A stretch of 64,000 nt of DNA, from positions 630,193 to 694,192 of the forward strand of contig NZ_FNQB01000004.1 of the NCBI RefSeq assembly GCF_900107455.1. The letters run 5' to 3'. Under the pieces are notes generated by a model that worked only from the letters and a program-made list of their open reading frames with translations, did not search any database and was not told where the DNA came from. A program made the translations under genes and the position numbers. The stretch comes from Asanoa ishikariensis. Its GTDB lineage: Bacteria > Actinomycetota > Actinomycetes > Mycobacteriales > Micromonosporaceae. Shown here piece by piece: positions 41,881 to 49,517 of the stretch; the first letter of the stretch is position 1; each line of letters starts with the position of its first letter.

Positions 41881-42800
41881 AGCTCGACCTCCTTGCGCGA
41901 CAGGAACCAGTACAGCGGCAGGATGATGGCCGTCACGACCAGGAATAGGATCACGTTGCCGGCGGTGGACAGGCCGTAGAACCCCGCCTGGTACTGCTTG
42001 TAGATGACCGACGCGATCACGTCCGACGTGAAGCCTGGGCCGCCCCGCGTCATCGCCCAGATCAGGTCGAACGAGCGCAGGCCGCCGATCAGCGACAGGA
42101 TGACCACCGTGACGGTGGCCGGGCGGGCCAGCGGCAGCACTATCTTGAAGAAGCTGGCCGTCGCGCTGGCGCCGTCGACGCGGGCCGCCTCGAAGTACTC
42201 CTGCGGGATCGAGACGATGCCCGCGATGAAGATGAGCGTCGCTAAGCCCACGCCCTTCCAGACGTCGACCAGAGCCACCGAGAGCAGCGCGTACGAAGGG
42301 TCGGTCAGCCAGCCCGGGCCCTGGACACCGATGGCCGCAAGCGACTCGTTGATCAGGCCGCGTTCCGGGTTCATCAGCACCGTGAAGGTCAGCCCCACGC
42401 CGATGGTGCTGACCAGCACGGGGAAGAAGACGACCGAGCGCAGGTAGCCCCGGCCGATGATCTGCGAGGTCAGCAACACGGCCAGGAGCAGGCCGAGTAC
42501 GACCTTCAGGCTGGACGTGACCACCGCGTAGACCAGGGTGTGGGTCAGGCCCGAGACCAGCGCCGGCTCGCGGAAGAAGTTGACGAAGTTCTCGAAGCCG
42601 ATGAAGTGCGAGTCGAAGATCGTCCAGCGGGTCAGGCTGAAGTAGAACGACGCGAACGTCGGCACCAGGAAGAGCACGCCGTAGATGAGCGCGGCGGGCA
42701 GATAGAACCAGGAGGGGTACGGGCTGCGTTTGCGCTTGCGTCGCGCCGGCAGCTCGGTCCCTTCTCCGTGGTGCGCGCGTTGAGCCTCGATCGTCGTCAT
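41877..42800 (-). CDS. Carbohydrate ABC transporter permease (MalF type), rhamnose region
   Basis: This 307-residue permease has a basic cytoplasmic N-terminus, six membrane segments and the EAA loop EYFEAARVDGASATASFFKIVLP. It acts with the MalG-type permease and the lipoprotein encoded at 42860. There is a hairpin between its gene and the upstream binding-protein gene. No ATPase gene is nearby. Confidence 0.9.
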   Translation of the reverse strand: MTTIEAQRAHHGEGTELPARRKRKRSPYPSWFYLPAALIYGVLFLVPTFASFYFSLTRWTIFDSHFIGFENFVNFFREPALVSGLTHTLVYAVVTSSLKVVLGLLLAVLLTSQIIGRGYLRSVVFFPVLVSTIGVGLTFTVLMNPERGLINESLAAIGVQGPGWLTDPSYALLSVALVDVWKGVGLATLIFIAGIVSIPQEYFEAARVDGASATASFFKIVLPLARPATVTVVILSLIGGLRSFDLIWAMTRGGPGFTSDVIASVIYKQYQAGFYGLSTAGNVILFLVVTAIILPLYWFLSRKEVEL

Positions 42801-42819
42801 CGCACGGCCTCTCGTCGCG

Positions 42820-42853
42820 GACGCCGCGCGATCACAGGGGATCGCGCGGCGTC
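42820..42853 (-). terminator. Stem-loop between binding-protein and permease genes
   Basis: Perfect 14-bp arms (GACGCCGCGCGATC and complement) enclose the 6-base loop ACAGGG, 6 bases after the binding-protein stop. Such intercistronic stems act as partial terminators or 3'-end protectors and raise binding-protein levels over the permeases. Confidence 0.65.
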
Positions 42854-42859
42854 ACATCC

Positions 42860-44185
42860 CTACCAGCCCGGCAGACCGAGCTGTTGGGCCTGCTTCTCGA
42901 CGTCCCGGTCGTACAGCGCGGCACCGTCCGGTGCCTTGCGGATGCCGGAACCCACCTCGACGCAGATCTGCTCGAGCGACGGACCCTTCACCGGGGAGAG
43001 GAACTCCAGCGCCAGGCTGGACCCACCCGGCTTGTCGATGTAGGGCTGCATGTCCTTGATCGACTGTGGCACGTCGGCCGGCAGGTCACAACCCTCGACC
43101 GCGAACGGGCCGGTCGGCGGGGTGGCCTTGGCCTGCGAGGTGCAGCCGTCGGGGCTGGCGATGAAGGCGAGCAGCTTCTTGGCCGCGTCGAGCTTGGCGC
43201 CGCTCGTCGAGGTCGGGATGTAGGCGCCGGCGGGTGCCCACACGGTCAGGCCGTTGGACGCCGCGTCGTCGCCGGGGAGCGCGAACAGACCGATGTCGTT
43301 GACCTTGTCCGCGTTGTTGATCGCGATGTTGGCGATGGCCGCCGTCAGCATCGGGTAGTGCGCGCCCTCGCCGAGGGCGAGCATCCGCTGGCCGTCCTCG
43401 TACTTGGCCGAGGCGAAGTCCTTGTTGAGGTAGCCGGCGTCGTGCACGTCCTGGAGGTGCTGGAAGCCCTCCAGCGCCGCCGGGGTCGTCGCGTACTTGG
43501 CCTGGTTCTTCGTGTACTTGTCGGCCCAGCCCGGGTCGGCCGCCGAGATGTTGTGGAAGTCGCCGAGGATGAACAGTTGCGAGGTCCAGGTCTCCTGGTA
43601 CGTCTGGATGACCGGCGCGACCTTGCCGTCCGCCTTGATCTTCGCGTTGTTGGCCATGAACTCGGACCAGGTCTTGGGCACCTGCAGGCCCAGCCGCTCG
43701 TACACCTTGCGGTTGTAGAGGACCGCGCCGCCCATGAAGGTGCCGAACGGGGAGCCGTAGAGCTTGCCGCCCGCGCTCACCGTGGTCTTGAAGTTCTCGT
43801 CGAGTTGGCCGGCGTAGGACTGGTCGTCGAGGGAGACCAGGTTCTGCTCGGGCTTGAGGGCCTGGAACAGCGATCCGGAGTTGTAGAAGAAGACGTCGCT
43901 CATGTCGCCGGTGGACAGCCGGGTCTTGACGATGTTGTCACCCTCGGTGCCCTGCGGCCGGGTCTCGACCTTGACGGTGATGTCCGGGTTCTTCGCGGTG
44001 AAGTCCTTGACGACCTGCTCGGCCGTCTTGACGGTCGCTTCCGCGTTGTCAACCAGGAGCGAGATGGCGGTCTTGCCGCCTTCCTCGCTGGAGCCGAGGC
44101 TCCCGGCACTGCACGCGGTGAGCGCGACGGCGCTGACCACGGCGGCCGCGCACGCCAGCAGGCGCCGCGGCGGGACGTCGAACAT
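42860..44185 (-). CDS. Extracellular sugar-binding lipoprotein (CUT1), rhamnose region
   Basis: This 441-residue lipoprotein has the lipobox LTAC near residue 25 and family-1 binding-protein features (DVFFYNSGSLFQALKPEQ, YGSPFGTFMGGAVLYNRKVYERLGL). It ends with conserved LGLPGW. It is the first gene of the importer transcript and carries a LacI-type box in its leader. This links it to the rhamnoside regulon, so rhamnose or a rhamno-oligosaccharide is its likely ligand. Confidence 0.9.
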   Translation of the reverse strand: MFDVPPRRLLACAAAVVSAVALTACSAGSLGSSEEGGKTAISLLVDNAEATVKTAEQVVKDFTAKNPDITVKVETRPQGTEGDNIVKTRLSTGDMSDVFFYNSGSLFQALKPEQNLVSLDDQSYAGQLDENFKTTVSAGGKLYGSPFGTFMGGAVLYNRKVYERLGLQVPKTWSEFMANNAKIKADGKVAPVIQTYQETWTSQLFILGDFHNISAADPGWADKYTKNQAKYATTPAALEGFQHLQDVHDAGYLNKDFASAKYEDGQRMLALGEGAHYPMLTAAIANIAINNADKVNDIGLFALPGDDAASNGLTVWAPAGAYIPTSTSGAKLDAAKKLLAFIASPDGCTSQAKATPPTGPFAVEGCDLPADVPQSIKDMQPYIDKPGGSSLALEFLSPVKGPSLEQICVEVGSGIRKAPDGAALYDRDVEKQAQQLGLPGW

Positions 44186-44208
44186 GGCCTACCTCCGAGA
44201 GGGGTGTA

Positions 44209-44263
44209 TGAATCGTTTCAGTTGAAGTAACCAGACATTAACGGGAGCATCCATCGCGGTCAA
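44209..44263 (-). promoter_or_regulatory. Promoter and LacI-type operator of the rhamnose-region importer
   Basis: On the minus strand TTGACC (44258-44263), a 17-base spacer and TAATGT (44235-44240) form the promoter. TGAATCGTTTCA (complement TGAAACGATTCA) lies at 44209-44220, about 10-20 bases after the expected start point. Confidence 0.75.
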
Positions 44264-44275
44264 CCCCCTCGTGTG

Positions 44276-47077
44276 CTAAGCCAGCAGCGCGGCCAACCGG
44301 TCACGGAACGCCTCGGCCCGGGGTGCGAGCCCGGCCGGTGCGAGCGCCTCCGCGACCTCGATCGCGGGCGCGTCCAGATAGGGCAACGTGCGGCCGGCCG
44401 CGTCCCGGTCGTCGCCCGTGACCTCGAACTCCGCCGCCAGTGCCAGGACCGCCGCCCAGGTGGGCTCGTGGTCGAGCACGTCACGGACCGTCGGGTCACC
44501 AGCCAGTTCCTGATCGCGGGGGTACGGGTCGGCGCACTCGAACTCGTGACTGCCGTGCCCGACCTCGACCGGGTCGCTGCCGTCCGGCAGGTGGACGGTC
44601 GCCCTGCTGCCCACCGGCAGCCGCACGGTCAGCGTGAACCGGCCGTCCGCCCTCTGCCATCCCACCGCCGCCTCGCCGTACGGCGTGAGATGCCGGGCGG
44701 CGGCCGAGCTCAGCACGGGACCGGGCAGCGGCCGCACGGTGATCTTCCGGTAGCCCGGCGCGGCCGGTGCCAGACCGGCGACCGCGCGGTGCAGCCAGTC
44801 CGCCACCGCACCCAGGGCGTAGTGGTTGAAGGAGGTCATCTCGCCCGGGTTGATCCGACCGTCCGGCAGCATGCTGTCCCAGCGCTCCCAGACCGTCGTC
44901 GCGTCCATCGTGACCGCGTAGAGCCACGACGGCACGCCGGTCTGCATGAGCAGCCGGTGCGCGACGTCGACCGCGCCGGCCGAGGTCAGCGCGTCCGCGA
45001 TCAGCGGGGTGCCGACGAAACCGGTGCTGATCCGGAAGCCGGAGGTACGCACCAGGTCGGCCAGCCGCCGGCCGGCACCGGCCCGCTCCCGCTCGCCGGG
45101 CAGCAGCGCCCACTCCAACGCCAGCGCGTACACGGTCGGCGCGTCGCTGATCACCCGGCCGCCGGCGGTGACGTACTCGCGGGCGAACGCCTCCCGGGTC
45201 CGCGCGGCCAGGTCGGCGTAGTGCTGTTCGGTGTCGTGGTCACCCAGCACGGCGGCGGCCCACGCGACGAGCTCGGCCGAGCGGGCCAGGTGCGCGGTGG
45301 CGATGACGTCGGGGTCGGCCTTCGCGGCGGCCGGCGCCTCCGGTGGTGCGGTCGGGTCGAGCCAGTCGCCGAACTGGAAGCCGCCCGTCCACAGGCAGTC
45401 CTTGCCGGCCAGCCCGGCGAGCCGGTCGACCCAGGCGCGCATGCTGGGGAACTGCTTCTCGAGCACGCCGGCGTCGCCGGTGCGCTGGTAGATCACCCAG
45501 GGCACGATCGTCGCGGCGTCACCCCAGGCCGCCGCCGCCGGGCGTTCGGTGCGCAGCACGTCCGGGATCACGAACGGCACCGAGCCGTCCGGGTACTGCT
45601 CAGCGGCGAGGTCGGCGAGCCAGTTCGTGAGGAAGCCGGCCGCGTCGAAGAGGAACGTCGCCGTCGGCGCGAACACCTGGATGTCGCCGGTCCAGCCGAG
45701 CCGCTCGTCGCGCTGCGGGCAGTCGGTCGGCACGTCCAGGAAGTTGCCCCGGGCGCTCCACACCACGTTGTCGTGGAACCGGTTGAGCAGCGGGTGCGAC
45801 GACTCGAACCAGCCGGTCCGGCGCAGGTCGGTGCCGACGACGACGGCCTCGATGTCGGTCGCTTCGAGCGAGTCGACGCCGCTGATTTCCGCGTAGCGGA
45901 AGCCGTGGAACGTGAACACCGGCTCCAGGGTCACCTCGTCGGGGCCGGCGAGGACGTACGTGTCGGTCGCCTTGGCGGTCTTGAGCGGGCGCACGCCGAG
46001 CTCGCCGTTCTCCAACACCTCGGCGTGGCGGATCGTCACCTCTTTGCCGGCCCCCAGGTCGCGGACCCGCAGGCGGACCCAGCCGACCAGGTTCTGACCG
46101 AAATCGACCAGGGTACGACCGGACGGCGAGGTGGAGACGGCGACCGCCGGCAGCACCTCGGTGACCCGCACCGGCGGGCCCTCGGGCGCGACCAGCCGGC
46201 CGAGGTCGGCGTCGAGCACGTCGACCGCGTCGGTGGTGTCCGCCGGGCGGGCGGGTCGGCGCAGGTCGGTGCGCTGGCCGTCGTAGTTGTCGTTGGCCAG
46301 CACGTCCGTCTCGCCGGCCGTCCAGCTCTCGTCAGTGGCGAGGGTGTGCGTCCGGCCGTCCGCGGTGGTCACCTCGAGCTGGGCCAGCAGGGCCAGGCGC
46401 TCGCCGTAGAGCGCACGGCCGCCGCGCCAGCCGAGCCGCCCGCGGAACCAGCCGTTGCCGAGCGCCACGTCGAGCGTGTTGGCACCGCTCTTCAGCAGAC
46501 CCGTGACGTCGTACGCGCGATAGCGCAGCCGGTGCGGGTAGCTCGTCCAGCCGGGTGCCAGCTCGTCGTCGCCGACCCGCTGCCCGTTGAGCTCCGCGCG
46601 GTGCAGTCCGTGGCTGGTCACGTAGAGCCGGGCCCTGGTGATCTCGCCGGGCACGTCGAGGCGCCCGCGCAGCAGCGGCGCGGGCTGGTCGGGGGCGCCC
46701 AGGGTGCGCGGGCTGACGAACCGGGCGGTCCAGTCGCCCTGGTCGAAGAGCCCGCCCTCGGCGTGGGCGGCCGGGCTCCAGTCGGTCCACTCGCCGGCGG
46801 TGTCGCGGACCCGGACCCGGACCGTGACCCGCTGCCGGGACGCGATCGGGGCCGCGGGCCACGGCACGAGAACCTGCTCGGGGGAGTCGACCAGGTGGGT
46901 CTGCGGCGAGTCACCGTCGACGGTGGTCTCGAGCTCGTAGGCGACGGCCGCGAACTCCGCCGGCGCCTCGGGGATCTGCCAGGACAGGCTCGGGGTCCGG
47001 CTCGGCACGGCGAGGACGGTGCCGTCGTCGGTCCGGTGTGCGAAGCGGACGGGGGTGGGTGCGGCAGTGCGGACCAT
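44276..47077 (-). CDS. Alpha-L-rhamnosidase, GH78
   Basis: This 933-residue enzyme has N-terminal beta-sandwich domains (a Bac_rhamnosid_N region with LYVTSHGLHRAELNGQRVGD, about residues 170-330) and an (alpha/alpha)6 barrel. The GH78 signature DCPQRDERLGWTGD lies near residue 465, and a C-terminal beta domain follows. No signal peptide is visible, so it should work in the cytoplasm on imported rhamnosides. The ATG at 47077 after GGGAG is preferred; a longer frame to 47119 would run through the operator. It is divergent from the secreted GH3 gene. Confidence 0.92.
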   Translation of the reverse strand: MVRTAAPTPVRFAHRTDDGTVLAVPSRTPSLSWQIPEAPAEFAAVAYELETTVDGDSPQTHLVDSPEQVLVPWPAAPIASRQRVTVRVRVRDTAGEWTDWSPAAHAEGGLFDQGDWTARFVSPRTLGAPDQPAPLLRGRLDVPGEITRARLYVTSHGLHRAELNGQRVGDDELAPGWTSYPHRLRYRAYDVTGLLKSGANTLDVALGNGWFRGRLGWRGGRALYGERLALLAQLEVTTADGRTHTLATDESWTAGETDVLANDNYDGQRTDLRRPARPADTTDAVDVLDADLGRLVAPEGPPVRVTEVLPAVAVSTSPSGRTLVDFGQNLVGWVRLRVRDLGAGKEVTIRHAEVLENGELGVRPLKTAKATDTYVLAGPDEVTLEPVFTFHGFRYAEISGVDSLEATDIEAVVVGTDLRRTGWFESSHPLLNRFHDNVVWSARGNFLDVPTDCPQRDERLGWTGDIQVFAPTATFLFDAAGFLTNWLADLAAEQYPDGSVPFVIPDVLRTERPAAAAWGDAATIVPWVIYQRTGDAGVLEKQFPSMRAWVDRLAGLAGKDCLWTGGFQFGDWLDPTAPPEAPAAAKADPDVIATAHLARSAELVAWAAAVLGDHDTEQHYADLAARTREAFAREYVTAGGRVISDAPTVYALALEWALLPGERERAGAGRRLADLVRTSGFRISTGFVGTPLIADALTSAGAVDVAHRLLMQTGVPSWLYAVTMDATTVWERWDSMLPDGRINPGEMTSFNHYALGAVADWLHRAVAGLAPAAPGYRKITVRPLPGPVLSSAAARHLTPYGEAAVGWQRADGRFTLTVRLPVGSRATVHLPDGSDPVEVGHGSHEFECADPYPRDQELAGDPTVRDVLDHEPTWAAVLALAAEFEVTGDDRDAAGRTLPYLDAPAIEVAEALAPAGLAPRAEAFRDRLAALLA

Positions 47078-47097
47078 GGGGGCTCCCAGTGGCTCTG

Positions 47098-47147
47098 TGA
47101 ATCGATTCAAGCCTCTCATCTTCCAGCCCTCGCGCTCGGGTCGTCAA
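47098..47147 (-). promoter_or_regulatory. Promoter and LacI-type operator of the rhamnosidase gene
   Basis: On the minus strand TTGACG (47142-47147), an 18-base spacer and GAAGAT (47118-47123) form a moderate promoter. The perfect palindrome TGAATCGATTCA (47098-47109) lies at the start point. Confidence 0.65.
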
Positions 47148-47173
47148 CCCCTCACTTTTCGCGAGGCCCGGGG

Positions 47174-47225
47174 TTGACCCATCGACCGCTGTGCTCCTAA
47201 CCTGGCGGGCGGTTGAATCGTTCAA
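47174..47225 (+). promoter_or_regulatory. Promoter and operator-like box of the secreted GH3 gene
   Basis: TTGACC (47174-47179), an 18-base spacer and TAACCT (47198-47203) form the promoter. TTGAA-TCG-TTCAA (47213-47225) follows just after the start point. This box is one base shorter at its centre than the other LacI-type boxes here. Confidence 0.65.
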
Positions 47226-47253
47226 AGCCCCATCCGTCCTCCGGAGGCTGACG

Positions 47254-49512
47254 ATGCACATCCGCTTACCCATCGCGCGGCGCCGCCTGGCGCTGACGCT
47301 GGCCGCCCTGCTCGCACTGCCGGCCGTGCAGTTCGTGAGCGTGCCCACCGGAGCCGCGGCCGAGGCCGACTGCGCCCGCGTGCCCTGGATGAACCGGCAC
47401 AAGTCACCCGAGCAACGCGCCCGCGCCCTGCTGGCGGCGTCGACTCTCGACCAGAAGCTGCGCTGGCTCGACGAGCAGTCGGCCAACAACCCGGCGCAGA
47501 CCACGTTCACCACCGCCCGACCCCGCGAGGTGCCGGCCGACCAGTTCACCCCGATCACCTTCACCATGCCGGCGCAGGTGGCCTGCACGCCGACGATCCA
47601 GTACAGCGACGCACCGTCGGCGATCGCCGGGGCCGGTGCGGGCGTCACGGTGTTCCCGGCCAACGTCTCGCTCTCGGCGTCGTGGGACACCGCGCTGGCC
47701 CGCGAGAAGGGCGTCGCGATGGGCCACGAGGCGTGGCGCAAGCAGCGCAACGTGCTGCTCGGGCCGGGCATCGCCAGCGGCCGTGACCCGCGCAGCGGGC
47801 GCACCTCCGAGTACCTCGGCGAGGACCCCGTGCTCTCCGGGCTGATGGCGGCCGCGTACAGCCGGGGCGTCGGCGCCAACCCCGCCGAGCCGGTCGAGTC
47901 GGTGCTGAAGCACTACGTCGCCAACGAGCAGGAGATCGACCGCAACAACAGCTCGTCCAACGTGGACCCGCGGACCTTGCGGGAGCTCTACACACTGCCG
48001 TACGAGATCGCCATCGACCGCGGCGACGTCGGCGGCGTGATGTGCGCGTTCAACCAGGTCAACCACGAGTGGTCGTGCGGCAGCAAGCTCCTGCTCGACC
48101 AGATCCTCAAGCGGGAGATCGGTTTCGACGGCTGGACGGTCACCGACTTCGGCGGCCGGCACGGGCTGACCGACAACCCGCCGTCCCTGCGCGCCGGCCT
48201 CGACCAGGAGCTCAACGCCTGGCGCTACTGGACCCCGATGGCGATCAAGGACCTGATCTCCGCGGGTACGTTGCGCGTCGCCGACGTCGACGAGGCCGCG
48301 TACCGGATCGTCCGCGCGCACATCGCGGCCGGGCTGTTCGACGTGCCGCGGATCGCCGCGCCCGACGCCGACGTCTCGACCCCGGGCAGCGTCGCCCTGG
48401 CGCGGACCTTGGCCGAACGTGGCTCGGTGCTGCTCAAGAACGCCGGCGACGTGCTGCCCCTGACCTCGGGCGCTGAGCGGATCGCGGTGATCGGACCGAC
48501 CGCCGTCAACACGGCCGCGACCGGCGACATCGACGCGTCCAGCGTCTGCCTGCACACCGCGCCGAACATCCCGTGCAGCGCGGCGGCGCCGCTCGACGCG
48601 ATCACCGCCCGTGCCCCCGGCACCGTCACGTACGCGTCCGGCAGCGACCTGACCGTCGCGGCGCAGACGGCCGCCGCGGCCGACGTCGCGGTCGTGTTCG
48701 GCTACTACCAGGAGGGCGAGTTCGCGGACCGGCCGAACATCGCGCTCGACGGCAACGGCGACGCCCTCATCGCGGCGGTGGCGGCGGCCAACCCGAACAC
48801 GGTCGTCGTGCTCCAGACCGGCGGACCCGTGCTGATGCCGTGGCTCGACGACGTCAAGGGCGTGCTGGAGGTCTGGTACGCCGGCGAGCAGGTCGGCCCC
48901 GCGACCGCCGCGTTGCTGTTCGGCGACGCCGCGCCGAGCGGGAAGCTGACCCACTCGTTCCCACGCGCCGAGGCCGACCTGCCCACCGCCGGACACCCGG
49001 ACCGCTATCCCGGCGTGTTCGCCGACGGCTCCGTGGTGCGCCCGCCGGGCAACACGGACCCGCGACAGGTGAACTACGGCGAGGGCCTCCAGGTCGGGTA
49101 CCGCTGGTACGCGGCGCAGGACGTGGAGCCGCTGTTCCCATTCGGGCACGGGCTCTCGTACACCTCGTTCGCGTACCGCGACCTGCGGGTCGAGCGCGGG
49201 AAGGACGGTCTTCGGGTCCGCTTCAAGCTGACGAACACCGGTCAGCGGACCGGCACCGAGACCGCGCAGGCCTATGTGGAGTTGCCGGCGTCGGCGGGCG
49301 AGCCCGCCAAGCGGCTGCTCGGCTGGCAACGGGTCACCCTGGCACCGGGCCGCTCCACCACCGTCGAGCTCAGGCTGAGCGCGGCCGACCTGGCCGACCT
49401 GCACCTGCTCCAGCACTGGGACGGCCGGTGGACCACGTCGAAGGGCCGGTACACCGTTACCGTCGGCGGATCGTTCGACACCGCTCTCACCGACCGCTTC
49501 GTCCTACGCTGA
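47254..49512 (+). CDS. Secreted GH3 glycoside hydrolase
   Basis: This 752-residue protein has a signal peptide (RRRLALTLAALLALPAVQFVSVP, cleavage likely near GAAAEA). The GH3 N-terminal barrel has the nucleophile Asp298 in WTVTDFGGRHG, the KHYVANEQEIDRNNSS substrate loop is intact, and a GH3 C-terminal domain and a fibronectin-III-like end follow. The family cleaves beta-glucosides, xylosides or related links. GGAGG 6 bases before the ATG at 47254 decides the start. It is probably the extracellular enzyme that attacks plant glycosides before uptake; the exact specificity is unknown. Confidence 0.9.
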   Translation: MHIRLPIARRRLALTLAALLALPAVQFVSVPTGAAAEADCARVPWMNRHKSPEQRARALLAASTLDQKLRWLDEQSANNPAQTTFTTARPREVPADQFTPITFTMPAQVACTPTIQYSDAPSAIAGAGAGVTVFPANVSLSASWDTALAREKGVAMGHEAWRKQRNVLLGPGIASGRDPRSGRTSEYLGEDPVLSGLMAAAYSRGVGANPAEPVESVLKHYVANEQEIDRNNSSSNVDPRTLRELYTLPYEIAIDRGDVGGVMCAFNQVNHEWSCGSKLLLDQILKREIGFDGWTVTDFGGRHGLTDNPPSLRAGLDQELNAWRYWTPMAIKDLISAGTLRVADVDEAAYRIVRAHIAAGLFDVPRIAAPDADVSTPGSVALARTLAERGSVLLKNAGDVLPLTSGAERIAVIGPTAVNTAATGDIDASSVCLHTAPNIPCSAAAPLDAITARAPGTVTYASGSDLTVAAQTAAAADVAVVFGYYQEGEFADRPNIALDGNGDALIAAVAAANPNTVVVLQTGGPVLMPWLDDVKGVLEVWYAGEQVGPATAALLFGDAAPSGKLTHSFPRAEADLPTAGHPDRYPGVFADGSVVRPPGNTDPRQVNYGEGLQVGYRWYAAQDVEPLFPFGHGLSYTSFAYRDLRVERGKDGLRVRFKLTNTGQRTGTETAQAYVELPASAGEPAKRLLGWQRVTLAPGRSTTVELRLSAADLADLHLLQHWDGRWTTSKGRYTVTVGGSFDTALTDRFVLR

Positions 49513-49517
49513 CGGTC

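Noticed and set aside
44273-49416. Very long antisense frames opposite the GH78 and GH3 genes
   Set aside because: The true strand holds complete glycosidase motifs, start sites and promoters; the antisense products are low-complexity Arg/Gly/Val sequences.
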